Assembly (NCBI GenBank): GCA_937973685.1
Contig: CALJKJ010000062.1
Location: 1-16,514 of the forward strand
Direction of reading: 5' to 3'
Length of the DNA: 16,514 bases
Source: an uncultured Flavobacteriales bacterium
Lineage (GTDB): Bacteria > Bacteroidota > Bacteroidia > Flavobacteriales_D > Crocinitomicaceae
Made by a program: the position numbers and the translations under genes. Each line of letters starts with the position of its first letter. Within the stretch, counting starts at the first letter, position 1. Below, in pieces: positions 1 through 9,477 of the stretch. The notes beneath the pieces are model-generated. The model did not search any database, was not told where the DNA came from, and was given only the letters and a program-made list of their open reading frames with translations.

Positions 1-2
1 AC

Positions 3-131
3 TTAATACATTTTGATATTGAAAGGGCACTTCAATTGAATAAAATCGCGTTTATAGTTTTAGCAGTTCTAATTTATATGTGGTTTAGTGAAATTAAGCG
101 GCAATATAAATTTTTAAACAATTCGCTTTAA
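3..131 (+). CDS. C-terminal end of a small membrane protein, possibly DUF2752-like (partial)
   Basis: An open frame enters from the left edge and runs 42 codons to a TAA at 129-131. It encodes one hydrophobic segment (roughly IAFIVLAVLIYMWF) followed by a basic stretch with K, R and Q, as expected for the last membrane helix of an inner-membrane protein. The preceding FDIERALQLN segment before the helix resembles the end of DUF2752 proteins, but their diagnostic CPGCG region would lie outside the window, so the family call is an inference. The 3' end overlaps the convergent nucleotidyltransferase gene by 18 bases. It could be a chance open frame, since only 129 bases are visible. Confidence 0.4.
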   Translation, partial: LIHFDIERALQLNKIAFIVLAVLIYMWFSEIKRQYKFLNNSL

Positions 132-1283
132 AAAACGAAAACTACGGTCCATCCAATTGGATAAATAGGTTTTTTTGCCGTGCTTTATTGATAGGTACTC
201 TTTACTAGGGAATAAATCGAACCAAATCAATCCTATTTTTTTCCAACCAATTTTTGTTGTGTTTCTGTGAATGAATTCAATGTTTATTTTTGCACGAGTA
301 GTCATTTTTTTATCAACTAACGTGTTTAAAATTACTTGTTTGAAGCTAGCATTTATTGGCGGTAATGTTAATGTTGCGAACAATTCAATTGTTCCAATGC
401 CCAATAGCTCAAGCGTACAACTTAAGATTTGATTGACTTCATTTGTGCAATTGAATTCCAAGCATCTTTCGTTTAGTTTACTAGCGGATATTTGGTGTTG
501 ATTTTTAATCAAAAATTGATTGATATCTACAAACGAACTGATTTTAATATCCCCGTAATAAAGATGTTTGTAAGCATGTAAACAAGTAAAAATCAGACAA
601 TCAATTGGGTCCAAAGCTAACACCTTATTTTCACGACAAGTGATGGCGCTACTTTTTTCTAAGACAGTTGAAACTGGAAATTGAAAAGCAAAATTATCGT
701 TTATAAATCGATCGTGGATATCCAAACACAATTTACCCTTTACACCTTGATAGGGAGCATGAAACACTTGGTGTTTTTTGTGAAAATTTGATTTATAATA
801 ATAAGGAACAATTTCCCATCCTAATTCTTGAACAGTTTTTAAAAACGCTTTTTTTTCCGTTGGATAATACATCACATCAACATCACTTAATTGGCGAACG
901 GGTGCATTATCATATATTTTTTCGGCAAAATAAATGCCTTTTAAAGGTATGATTCGAAGCCCTTTAGTGGCACAAGCCTCCGCTAAGCGATCAAATTCGT
1001 TGAACAAAACAGTATTCGTTGAAACTATTTTTAATTGATACAATTTCAATGCTTGGTGCGACTTTTCAGGTATTGAAATTGCCGTTTGTGTGCGCATTGA
1101 TTGGTAAACAAAAGCTGCTAAATGTGTGCGAATAGCCATTTTAGTGAACAGATCCCAATCAAAAGATAGTTGTATTTGCTCAATGATGCGTTGATTAACT
1201 TCGTTACTTATTTCAGTTTGACAAAGTAAAAACAACACCTGTGCTTCAGGGGGTAATTGCTGAAAAAATTGAGCCGTCCTCAT
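114..1283 (-). CDS. Nucleotidyltransferase family protein (NTP_transf_5-like)
   Basis: The 389-residue product has the hallmarks of the family-5 nucleotidyltransferase fold. LKG is at residues 114-116. It is followed by R130 and the catalytic-type SDVDVM stretch at 133-138, whose D134 and D136 give the metal-binding DxD. A third acidic strand, LDIHDRF, lies at about 187-193. No signal peptide or membrane helix is seen. The family is assigned to transfer of a nucleotide to an unknown substrate; members often sit beside PqqD-like and HprK-like genes, including in some lasso peptide clusters. The ATG directly abuts the stop codon of the HprK-like gene, so translation is probably coupled and this is the last gene of a three-gene operon. 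The substrate cannot be read from the sequence. Confidence 0.82.
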   Translation of the reverse strand: MRTAQFFQQLPPEAQVLFLLCQTEISNEVNQRIIEQIQLSFDWDLFTKMAIRTHLAAFVYQSMRTQTAISIPEKSHQALKLYQLKIVSTNTVLFNEFDRLAEACATKGLRIIPLKGIYFAEKIYDNAPVRQLSDVDVMYYPTEKKAFLKTVQELGWEIVPYYYKSNFHKKHQVFHAPYQGVKGKLCLDIHDRFINDNFAFQFPVSTVLEKSSAITCRENKVLALDPIDCLIFTCLHAYKHLYYGDIKISSFVDINQFLIKNQHQISASKLNERCLEFNCTNEVNQILSCTLELLGIGTIELFATLTLPPINASFKQVILNTLVDKKMTTRAKINIEFIHRNTTKIGWKKIGLIWFDLFPSKEYLSIKHGKKTYLSNWMDRSFRFLKRIV

Positions 1284-2165
1284 TTATTCGTTTGCTTTTA
1301 TAAAGTCAATAATTGCTGGGGTTGGCACAACTCCCAAACGATTGACGGCACATTTTTTTGTTAATTCTCCTATTAAATCGAGTAATTTTTGTGTGTTTGC
1401 AGCGCTGTAACCATGTTGAATACAAAATGCCATGAGCGAAGCTATTGCTTTGACACCCGTCAATTTCTCAAGCGTGTTTTCCTTGTTGTGAAATGGCAAA
1501 AAAACGTGATGCAACGGTGCTTTTTTCGGCTTATCGCTGTAATACATCGGCGTGTTGTACATCCAAAAATCACCCTCAATTTTTCGGATAATCATGCGGT
1601 CATCATTGATGATAGTGCTTCCTGCGTCGTGCCAAATTTTAGCCATTGTACTTTTGCCTACACCTGAAAACCCCGAAAAAATCCGTCCTTTTTCGCCGTC
1701 AAATACGCCAGAAGCGTGAATCATGAGTCCGTCGTTTGCCAAGGCAATGTAATAAAGCAACAATGGTAATAACGGATATTTTAATGATTCGATCACTTCT
1801 TTTCCATCGTGTTCAAACGCTTCACTGTAAACAACAAGTGATTTTTCAGCTTCGTTGTAACGGGCAATTTGTTGCAGTTCAGCTGTATTTTCAGGATTGT
1901 TAACGGTTAATAAAATCCCGTTTGTGTCCGAGTAAATTTGCCACAATATAGCGTCGTTTGTTTTAGCGCTGTAAATGGGTGTTGTTGTAGGAATTATTTT
2001 GGTGTCCAATCCAGCGTGGCAACTTATTGTACAGTCGAACTCAGGTTTATTTCCCCCTATAAAATAATCGAATCCATCGTCTAAAACGATTTCGAATTGT
2101 TCCGCTGTTGATAGTTTGAATTGAAAATCGGCAACAGTAACTACATGTTCTTTTCCTCTTTTCAT
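1284..2165 (-). CDS. HprK-like P-loop kinase
   Basis: The 293-residue product carries a clear Walker A motif, SGFSGVGKST, at residues 164-173. It is preceded by the LMIHASGV stretch at 147-154 and followed by INDDR at 186-190. This is the order (His, P-loop, acidic pair) seen in HPr kinase/phosphorylases and the HprK-like kinases of peptide clusters. It lacks the N-terminal domain of true HprK and is not next to ptsH, so a role in sugar regulation is unlikely. Known relatives in the paeninodin lasso peptide system phosphorylate the C-terminal Ser of a precursor peptide; that role here is inference. Its ATG overlaps the stop of the PqqD-like gene by four bases, and its stop abuts the nucleotidyltransferase start. 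Confidence 0.82.
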   Translation of the reverse strand: MKRGKEHVVTVADFQFKLSTAEQFEIVLDDGFDYFIGGNKPEFDCTISCHAGLDTKIIPTTTPIYSAKTNDAILWQIYSDTNGILLTVNNPENTAELQQIARYNEAEKSLVVYSEAFEHDGKEVIESLKYPLLPLLLYYIALANDGLMIHASGVFDGEKGRIFSGFSGVGKSTMAKIWHDAGSTIINDDRMIIRKIEGDFWMYNTPMYYSDKPKKAPLHHVFLPFHNKENTLEKLTGVKAIASLMAFCIQHGYSAANTQKLLDLIGELTKKCAVNRLGVVPTPAIIDFIKANE

Positions 2166-2452
2166 GCGGTGGTAACGAAAGTCGCTAATTTTTCCAAGAA
2201 GTAGCGTATATCTGTTGCAATCACACTTTTTTCGACATCGTATTCCTCGTAAACACGGTTAACCAGGTTGTCGAACGAGCAATTGGAATCAATTGCATCC
2301 CAGATAAATGCACCTACTTCGTTCATGGTCAAAAACTGATTAAAGTCGACCACATCTCCTTTTAATGGAACAAGTAACAATTCTTCCCCTGTATGTTTGC
2401 ACACGAAGTAAGGTTTTTGATTTGCAATTGCTTGAATGAGGGCTGTTTCCAT
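2162..2452 (-). CDS. PqqD-like peptide-recognition protein
   Basis: The product has 96 residues, the usual size of PqqD proteins. It contains the typical LTMNEVGAFIWDAID segment at 41-55, a YDV turn at 71-73 and a final DIRYFLEKL helix at 81-89. PqqD proteins are RiPP recognition elements: they bind the leader of a ribosomal precursor peptide and present it to tailoring enzymes. This is the first gene of the PqqD-kinase-nucleotidyltransferase operon and overlaps the kinase start by four bases. The 116 bases upstream (2453-2568) hold no gene. They contain a near-match TATTTTAG to the Bacteroidota -7 element on the minus strand, one base off consensus. The precursor partner is not adjacent on the same strand. 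Confidence 0.78.
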   Translation of the reverse strand: METALIQAIANQKPYFVCKHTGEELLLVPLKGDVVDFNQFLTMNEVGAFIWDAIDSNCSFDNLVNRVYEEYDVEKSVIATDIRYFLEKLATFVTTA

Positions 2453-2568
2453 TTGTTGTTAATGAGTAGCTAAAATAGCATTTGTTTTGAAAAGAGTTTG
2501 TCTTGGCTGCATTATTTTATTAAAAAGGTTGTGTAGCCATCGAGAGCCGTGGTGGTAGGACTCGAGAT

Positions 2569-3618
2569 CTACTTCTTCAAATACGGAAAAGACAACTCAT
2601 GACCTTCTTTTTTCAGTTTACTGCGCAAGCGGTACAAGTTTGTTTCGATAGTTCGGATGGACACAAACAGTGCATCAGACAATTCTTTTTGATTGAATTC
2701 AAAAATGGCTAAAAAAGCATACATTTTTTCAGTTTTACTCAAAAAAGTTAGTTCTTCAACATATTTCAGACAAACTGGATGAGATGTTTGAAAGGATTTG
2801 ACTAGTTCGTTCCATGTCAATTGCTGAGGTAATTCATTCAGGTTAATAATTTGAATGGACGATTTATTGTAGTCCCAGCTAACAGCATTAGTGGGCATGG
2901 GTTTGTTTTTGAGCTTTAATAAAAGATAAAACCAATTGATGTAGACAGATAACAATAAAAGAAGTAAGGGAATAATTAAGTTTAATCCATTTCCGATTTC
3001 AAACACGACTGATTTAATGAGGTAATGGGTTCTGCTTAAAAAAGTTGAATTGGCCATGATGATTAAAAAAAGCAGATCTTGAAAAAAGAATGCGAAAAAC
3101 AGCCAAAAAAAAGTGCGTTTAAATTTGCCATCAAATAATTCGTCGTTGGTGTTTTTTGGTTTTTTAATAAAAGCATAACAAAACATCCCAAATGCAACCA
3201 ATTCAATTCCTGCTTGAAAAAATAGATTCTGTTTAAACGAATAATTAGATTGGTAAAAAACGAGGTTATTAGAATTATCCGCTATGAATAAATGAATCAC
3301 ATACAAAATAACAGCGATTCCAATTAAGCCTAAAATAATCAATAATGATTGTTTGAGTTTTATTTTTCTACCTATAAAATGGACAATTACTACTGGAAGA
3401 ACAAGGCTTAAGTTTTCAACCAGAATACTAAACGAATCACTCCAAGCAACAAATTTTGTAGTATAAAAATTACAGTATAACCAAACGCCTGTTGCACTGA
3501 CATTGAGGGCGATAAATAACAATATTAGTCGTTCATAAAACTGATGTTCCACCCAACGGATAAAAAAAAGTATCAGTGCAAGCACAGAAATGAAAAAAGC
3601 TAAATGACTGATAAACAT
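2569..3618 (-). CDS. Membrane-anchored regulator with C-terminal LuxR-type HTH
   Basis: The 349-residue product starts with about 225 residues containing six or seven hydrophobic helices (for example around residues 3-20 and a Leu-rich helix just before the cytoplasmic part), with no recognisable enzyme motif. After a soluble linker, the last 57 residues (293-349) match a LuxR-type DNA-binding domain: LSKTEK opening helix, KELSDALFVSIRTIE turn-helix, then LYRLRSKLKKEG. It therefore resembles the membrane-sensor/HTH fusions common in Bacteroidota. It lies on the same strand as the PqqD operon, 116 bases before it, and is divergent from the large surface-protein gene with 138 bases between. Either could be its target. 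No partner kinase or receiver domain is present here. Confidence 0.72.
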   Translation of the reverse strand: MFISHLAFFISVLALILFFIRWVEHQFYERLILLFIALNVSATGVWLYCNFYTTKFVAWSDSFSILVENLSLVLPVVIVHFIGRKIKLKQSLLIILGLIGIAVILYVIHLFIADNSNNLVFYQSNYSFKQNLFFQAGIELVAFGMFCYAFIKKPKNTNDELFDGKFKRTFFWLFFAFFFQDLLFLIIMANSTFLSRTHYLIKSVVFEIGNGLNLIIPLLLLLLSVYINWFYLLLKLKNKPMPTNAVSWDYNKSSIQIINLNELPQQLTWNELVKSFQTSHPVCLKYVEELTFLSKTEKMYAFLAIFEFNQKELSDALFVSIRTIETNLYRLRSKLKKEGHELSFPYLKK

Positions 3619-3636
3619 AGTTTTACACTTTTGAAG

Positions 3637-3644
3637 TAGTTTTG
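3637..3644 (+). promoter_or_regulatory. Candidate -7 promoter element for the first surface-protein gene
   Basis: TAGTTTTG matches the Bacteroidota -7 consensus TAnnTTTG exactly and lies in the divergent gap, about 112 bases before the ATG at 3757. I see no good TTG -33 element at the usual distance, so this is a weak call. Confidence 0.3.
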
Positions 3645-3756
3645 TAGTGATTAAATTTAATCAATTATATGGATAATGTTATAATTTCAACAACTTAATT
3701 ATTTGCAAGCATTTTTTTGGTTAAAAATGATTGAATAAAAACTACAAATTACTCTT

Positions 3757-6700
3757 ATGAAAACTAGTCTTGTTGCAAACAAACTACACACACCAACTTT
3801 TACTAACTTTAAAATGAAGTTGCTCACCCTGCTCATGATTTTTTTGAGTAGTTGGGGGTGGGGGCAGAGTGCTGCAAATTATGCTTTTACAACTAATACA
3901 ACAGGTTCATTAGTATTGGATGCTAATGGAAATACAGTTGATATGTCCTCTGGAACAACAACTGTAGCAGGAGCTTCAATAGATAATGCGGGACCTTATT
4001 CTGCAAATATTGGATTTAATTTTATTTTCATGGGGATATCCTATGATCAAATAAACACTTCGGGGAATGGAGTTTTCAGGTTGAGTAATATATCAAATCC
4101 AGTTACAATAGGAACATCTGTATACGCATCTGGAACAACAGCTTCACAAGCATTGATTGCACCTTTTGCCAGAGACCTGTCTACTAGTTCTACAGGTTCA
4201 ATTTTAGCTAAAACAGTTGGAACAGCTCCTAATAGGTGTTTTGTTTTACAATATACAAATATGTTAATTGATTGGAACTCTACTACTCCAAATGGAACTT
4301 ATCAAGCGAGACTTTATGAGTCAACAGGTGTAATTGAGTTTGTATACGGTTCAATGTCTGTTGGTTCAGGTGGAGGAACAACAGGATATTCTTTAGGTTT
4401 TTCTTCATCCACTACCTCAAATACGTTTGTATCCATTACAACTTCTTCTAATACTGTTAGTACATCAACAGTATCAACAAATACATATACAGCTGGAGCA
4501 ATTATTCCAAATCTGAATTCTTCATCTGATGGGTCAAGAAGAATTTATAAATTTACCCCTCCAACTTCTCCAGTAGCTCCATCTAATTTTTCATTTACAT
4601 CTATAACAGCTACAACTACTACATTAAATTGGACGGACAATTCAAGTAATGAAACTGGTAATATTATTTATCGTTCAACAGATGGAGTAAATTATACAAT
4701 TGTAAATACAACTGCTGCAAATGCGACTTCATATACTGCAACAGGATTAATTCCATCAACCACTTATTATTGGCGAGTTGCTTCTGTTAACGAAGGATCA
4801 ATAAGTAGTAATTTAGACGGTTCTCAAACTACGGCTAATGCAGCTGTGTATTATTATGTAGGAATAAATGGAGGTCAATTTTCAACATTAACAAATTGGA
4901 ATACTTTAGCAGATGGTTCAGGTTCAACCCCCCCAGCACTTAATTCTACTGATGTTTATATTGTTGATGGAGCTGGTACTACTGCTGGAGCAGCAACAAT
5001 AATATACATGCCTACTACTTCTATTGGTCAATTAAAAATAACTAGTAATACTACTTTACAAATAGCCTCAACTACAACTTCTTCTACAGTAACAATTACA
5101 GGAGGAACTGGTGATGATTTAGTTGTTGAAAATGGAAGCACACTGAATTTTAGTAGTACTTCTAATTTAATTTTAATGGTGTTTTCAGGAAATAACAATA
5201 CTGGAGACATTTCAGGGAATTTAATTTTTGCAACTGGAAATAGTTTAACTACAACAGGAGGTACAAATACAATTGTGACAGTCAAAAACACAGGTGTTGT
5301 AACTATAGGAGGCACTAATGTTGCTCTTGTAGGATCAACAACTTCTTTAGTTTTTGCAAGCGGTTCAAATTGTAATGTCACAGGTACAACTACTGGTGCT
5401 TATCCTATTCCATTAGCTACATGGTCTGCAACTTCTTCTTTAACTTTGTCAGGATCTTCAACTTCAACTACTACAGCTGCAAATAATGTTCAATCATTTG
5501 GGAATTTTATTGTTAACTTAACATCATTAACAGGAACATTGTCTTTTTGGACTACATCAACCACAGCATTAATTCAAGGGGACTTGACAATTAGTAGTAC
5601 TAATACAGGTATTTTCCGAGCTTTAACATCAGGCACATTAACGATTAATGGTAATTTAAATATTAATAGCGGTAAATTTCAACCAACAAGTTCAACTGGG
5701 ACTTTAATTACTTTAGGAAATACAGTTATCGGATCTAGTGGTACCTTAGATTTATCAGCTGCTTCAGCATCAGGAAGTTTTTCTCAAAGAGGATCTAATT
5801 TCACAAATAATGGAACAATTAGTGGAGGTGGAACACTATCTTTCTTTTCACCTACAAATCAAGCTTTATTTTTAGCAGGTTCAGGTTCAATCACAGCTAA
5901 TTTTTCAACTTTAAGTATTCAATCGACTGGAGGATTAACGATTTCACACTCGAATCAAGTTCCCACTTTACGAGTGAATTTATTTCAAGGTACAATAACT
6001 GGTAGTAATAAAATAACGATTGGCACGGGATTAGCTTTAGCGTGTCTTACTCAAATTGGAGCTGCAGGATTAACTTCACCAGGAGGAAATTTTGATGTAG
6101 CTCCAACATTTAATTTAGGAACAGGAACTTATGGATTAATATACGCACAAGAAAGCGTCAGTAGAACAACTGGTTTTGAAATTCCGTCCTCAAGAGCGGT
6201 TTCAAACATAACTAATTCTAATTCAAATGGTATTGTTTTAGCTGGTGGCAATTTATCTTCTGCTGCACTTACTTTTAGTTCTGGTTGTGGAAATATTACA
6301 ACATCATCTTCTAATATGTTAACAATTACTGGTTCCACTACATCCTCAATTACCAGATCTTCATCAACAGCATTTGTAAATGGGCCTTTAGCAATAACAC
6401 TTCCCGCAAATTTAGTTTCAGGGTCAACTTATTTCATTCCTGTAGGAAAAAGCGCAATAAACGCAATAGAACTTGTTAATCCTACAACAACTTCTGGGGG
6501 GACAGTAATAATTCAAGCAGAGGTTTTTGACGCTAGTACAGGAGGGACAGCAGGTAATTTAATAGGCTCAATTGCTTTAAATAGATATTGGGCGGCATCC
6601 ATCACTAGTGGGTCATCCAATTTTACAAACTCATTTATTCGTTTAAATGATGTTACTTCTGGTTTTGATGCAATTGCTTCAGCTTCTACATTAACAGGGG

Positions 6701-9477
6701 TATATAATTTACAAGGTGGTATTAATGCAACGATTACAGCAACTACAATTTCCAATTCATCACCTGCTTTAACTTCTTTACCTGGTTTTTTTGTACTTGG
6801 AATTAAATCGGCTCCTACATTATCAAATCTTGCAATTAATCCAACTGGAAATCAATGTTCTAATGTTACTCGTTCTATAACTGTTACTGCAACTCCTGTT
6901 GGAGGAGCAGTTTCAGCCGTGGCATTAAATTATAGTATAAATGGAGTTGCTCAAACAGCAATAGCTATGACAAATACATCAGGAAATAATTGGTCTGGAA
7001 CTCTTCCAACAGTTACTCCATCAAATGCAAATGTAACATGGAGTGTTACTGCAACTGATGCAAATTCATTAACAAAGTCTTCTACAGGAATTGCATATAC
7101 TGATGCACCTAATATAGGAATTACAGCAACTGCAAGTGCTTCTATTAATCCTGTATGTGTTAATACAAGTACAAATATTAATTTAAATGTTAATGGAAGT
7201 GGAACTATTACTATTGGTTCTGGAACTTTATTAACACCTGGTTCATCTGGAGGCTCAGATGATGTAACTGCATTCAATAATTATAGAAGTTCTTATAAAA
7301 TGCAGACAATTTATACAGCAGCTGAATTGTTGTCTGCTGGATTAAAAGCTGGGAACATAACTTCAATTTCATACAATATATCTTCAAACGGAAGTAGTAC
7401 TTCAAATGCATCTTTTGTAGTTAAAATTGGAGCAACATCTCTTTCAGTTTTAACCGATTTTGTCTCTAGTACAGGATTTACAACTGTTCTTCCTTCAACA
7501 ACTTACACACATGCTATAGGGTGGAATTCTATTAATTTCACTACTCCTTATATTTGGGATGGTGTTTCAAATATTGTTATTGAATTATCTCATTCAGGTG
7601 CGAATTCTTCATATAGTGCAGAGACCTATTACACAAGCACTACTGGCAATATGGTGGCAACATCATATAACGGAGCTACAACGGGCACATTAAGCACGAA
7701 AAGACTTAACATTAAAATTAATGGTCAGGTATCACAAAATGTCTTATCATATTCTTGGTCTGATGGCTCAACGGTAGTTGGTACTATTAATCCATTAGTC
7801 GCAACTCCCATTACATCTACTACATATACAGGAACAGCGACTGTAAATGGTTGTCCAATATCTGCTTCAACTATAGTTTCTGTAAATCCTTGTTTAGTAA
7901 CTTGGACAGGTACAACTTCAACAGATTGGAGCACTGCATCCAACTGGAGTCCTGCTTCTGTTCCTACTTCATCAGATAATATTATTATTCCTGCAACAGG
8001 TATTACTAACTACCCAGTAGCTTCGAGTTTAACAATTGCATCTGGGAAAACAACAACTATTAATTCAAATGCTCAATTAACAGTCAATGGAACCCTTACA
8101 AACAATGGAACGCTCACGTTAGAAAGTGGCGCTACCTTGGTACAAGGAACAGGAAACACAGTTGCAGGATCTGGAACTTTTAACGTAAAACAAGCGTTAA
8201 CAGGTGCGGGTGGCGCAACACCTAGTGGTCGTTTTTGGTATTTGGGTTCACCGGTTTCGGGAGCAACTTCTACGGTATTTAATGCTGCAGGTGATAACCG
8301 TTTGTGGACATTTGCAGAAGCTACTCAGTCGTATACAGAAATTACTACAAATGGTGTGAGTATGTCCCCTATGCAAGGACATGTCGCACGCTTGGGCGCA
8401 AATGAAACAAGTATTTTTACGGGCGGTTTGTTGAATACAGGAAATTATACCTATAGTTCATTAACCAATACTGGAACAGGATCAACGAGAGGATATACCT
8501 TATTGAGTAATCCATATCCATCCTACTTGGACTGGACAGCTGCTTATACTGCTGCAGTTGCAACGAACGTAAATTTATCATCATCTATTTGGTACCGATC
8601 AAACGACGGAACAAACATGGTGTATGATATTTACAATGCTACAGGTGCGATCGCAACTAACAATTCTGGTGGAACAACAACACAATACATTCCACCAATG
8701 CAAGCATTCTGGGTGTACAATCCAAATGACGGAACAACAGGTTCAGTTACGTTTAGCAACAGCATGCGTAGTCACCAAAATAATGGCGGTTTGAAATCGA
8801 TTACGGATTTCCCTGCATTTGTTCGTTTGAACTTAGAAAACGACGGAGCAATTGATCAAACTGTCTTGTACTTCGATAACAATGCAGCTACAGGTTACGA
8901 TAACTTCGATTCGGACAAAATGATGGTATCAAACGCGGCACAAGTATACTCATTTGTTGACAACAAGAAATTGGCAATCAATGGGATGAAAAGCGTGAAA
9001 ACGAACAAACAAGTGCCGTTGACAGTAGAATTTCCAACGACAAAAAGTTACTCGTTCAATGCCACAGAAGTCGCAATGACAGATGGAATCGTATTGTTAG
9101 AAGACCGTTTGATGAATGTGTTCCAAGATTTGACAATGAATCCAGTTTATGCTTTTGATGCAGTAGCAGGAACAGATGCGAATCGTTTTGTGGTACATTT
9201 CCAAGCAAACAGCGGAGTTGCAGGAATCGAAACAGCTGAAGAAAACGGTATTGACATTGTTTCGAATGCTTCAGGATTGGTGACAATAACATTGAGCGAG
9301 GAGTTACCAGCAATGGGAACAATTCAAATCATTGATATCAATGGTAAAGTGATTGCAACACAAGCGATTAACGAGCAAACGACAACGATGAATATCAATG
9401 CAACAACAGGAGTTTACCACGTGTTGGTTGATTCATCAGCAAAAGTTGCACGCAAGAAAATTGTCATCACGAAGTAA
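3757..9477 (+). CDS. Giant secreted multi-domain surface protein with T9SS sorting domain
   Basis: The product has 1906 residues. A signal peptide ends near residue 36 (SSWGWG/Q). An internal ATG at 3814 (residue 20) would give a more compact signal peptide and is an alternative start. Residues about 40-268 form a beta-rich domain with GFNFIFMGISYDQI and NGVFRLSN. A fibronectin type III domain follows at about 272-357. Residues 360-1020 are a long Ser/Thr/Gly-rich, probably repetitive beta region, and further Ig-like segments run to about 1378. The WTGTTSTDWSTASNWSP motif at about 1380 begins the module shared with the second surface protein; residues 1462-1906 are identical to that protein. 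The C-terminal 75 or so residues, ending GVYHVLV...KKIVITK, are a type A T9SS sorting domain. No catalytic motif is seen, so an adhesin or structural role is inferred. Confidence 0.85.
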   Translation: MKTSLVANKLHTPTFTNFKMKLLTLLMIFLSSWGWGQSAANYAFTTNTTGSLVLDANGNTVDMSSGTTTVAGASIDNAGPYSANIGFNFIFMGISYDQINTSGNGVFRLSNISNPVTIGTSVYASGTTASQALIAPFARDLSTSSTGSILAKTVGTAPNRCFVLQYTNMLIDWNSTTPNGTYQARLYESTGVIEFVYGSMSVGSGGGTTGYSLGFSSSTTSNTFVSITTSSNTVSTSTVSTNTYTAGAIIPNLNSSSDGSRRIYKFTPPTSPVAPSNFSFTSITATTTTLNWTDNSSNETGNIIYRSTDGVNYTIVNTTAANATSYTATGLIPSTTYYWRVASVNEGSISSNLDGSQTTANAAVYYYVGINGGQFSTLTNWNTLADGSGSTPPALNSTDVYIVDGAGTTAGAATIIYMPTTSIGQLKITSNTTLQIASTTTSSTVTITGGTGDDLVVENGSTLNFSSTSNLILMVFSGNNNTGDISGNLIFATGNSLTTTGGTNTIVTVKNTGVVTIGGTNVALVGSTTSLVFASGSNCNVTGTTTGAYPIPLATWSATSSLTLSGSSTSTTTAANNVQSFGNFIVNLTSLTGTLSFWTTSTTALIQGDLTISSTNTGIFRALTSGTLTINGNLNINSGKFQPTSSTGTLITLGNTVIGSSGTLDLSAASASGSFSQRGSNFTNNGTISGGGTLSFFSPTNQALFLAGSGSITANFSTLSIQSTGGLTISHSNQVPTLRVNLFQGTITGSNKITIGTGLALACLTQIGAAGLTSPGGNFDVAPTFNLGTGTYGLIYAQESVSRTTGFEIPSSRAVSNITNSNSNGIVLAGGNLSSAALTFSSGCGNITTSSSNMLTITGSTTSSITRSSSTAFVNGPLAITLPANLVSGSTYFIPVGKSAINAIELVNPTTTSGGTVIIQAEVFDASTGGTAGNLIGSIALNRYWAASITSGSSNFTNSFIRLNDVTSGFDAIASASTLTGVYNLQGGINATITATTISNSSPALTSLPGFFVLGIKSAPTLSNLAINPTGNQCSNVTRSITVTATPVGGAVSAVALNYSINGVAQTAIAMTNTSGNNWSGTLPTVTPSNANVTWSVTATDANSLTKSSTGIAYTDAPNIGITATASASINPVCVNTSTNINLNVNGSGTITIGSGTLLTPGSSGGSDDVTAFNNYRSSYKMQTIYTAAELLSAGLKAGNITSISYNISSNGSSTSNASFVVKIGATSLSVLTDFVSSTGFTTVLPSTTYTHAIGWNSINFTTPYIWDGVSNIVIELSHSGANSSYSAETYYTSTTGNMVATSYNGATTGTLSTKRLNIKINGQVSQNVLSYSWSDGSTVVGTINPLVATPITSTTYTGTATVNGCPISASTIVSVNPCLVTWTGTTSTDWSTASNWSPASVPTSSDNIIIPATGITNYPVASSLTIASGKTTTINSNAQLTVNGTLTNNGTLTLESGATLVQGTGNTVAGSGTFNVKQALTGAGGATPSGRFWYLGSPVSGATSTVFNAAGDNRLWTFAEATQSYTEITTNGVSMSPMQGHVARLGANETSIFTGGLLNTGNYTYSSLTNTGTGSTRGYTLLSNPYPSYLDWTAAYTAAVATNVNLSSSIWYRSNDGTNMVYDIYNATGAIATNNSGGTTTQYIPPMQAFWVYNPNDGTTGSVTFSNSMRSHQNNGGLKSITDFPAFVRLNLENDGAIDQTVLYFDNNAATGYDNFDSDKMMVSNAAQVYSFVDNKKLAINGMKSVKTNKQVPLTVEFPTTKSYSFNATEVAMTDGIVLLEDRLMNVFQDLTMNPVYAFDAVAGTDANRFVVHFQANSGVAGIETAEENGIDIVSNASGLVTITLSEELPAMGTIQIIDINGKVIATQAINEQTTTMNINATTGVYHVLVDSSAKVARKKIVITK

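Noticed and set aside
1389..1667. 92-codon plus-strand frame inside the HprK-like gene
   Set aside because: It is antisense to a gene with a clear Walker A motif and has no recognisable domain.
2555..2575. Shared GAGATCTAC words near 2563 and 12167, possible attachment site
   Set aside because: Nine bases of identity with no longer similarity and no integrase nearby; chance is sufficient.
5028..7943. Several minus-strand open frames of 69-117 codons inside the first surface-protein gene
   Set aside because: They mirror the Thr/Ser/Gly-rich coding strand, giving Val/Pro-rich proteins with no known domains and no promoter; they are shadows of the real gene.
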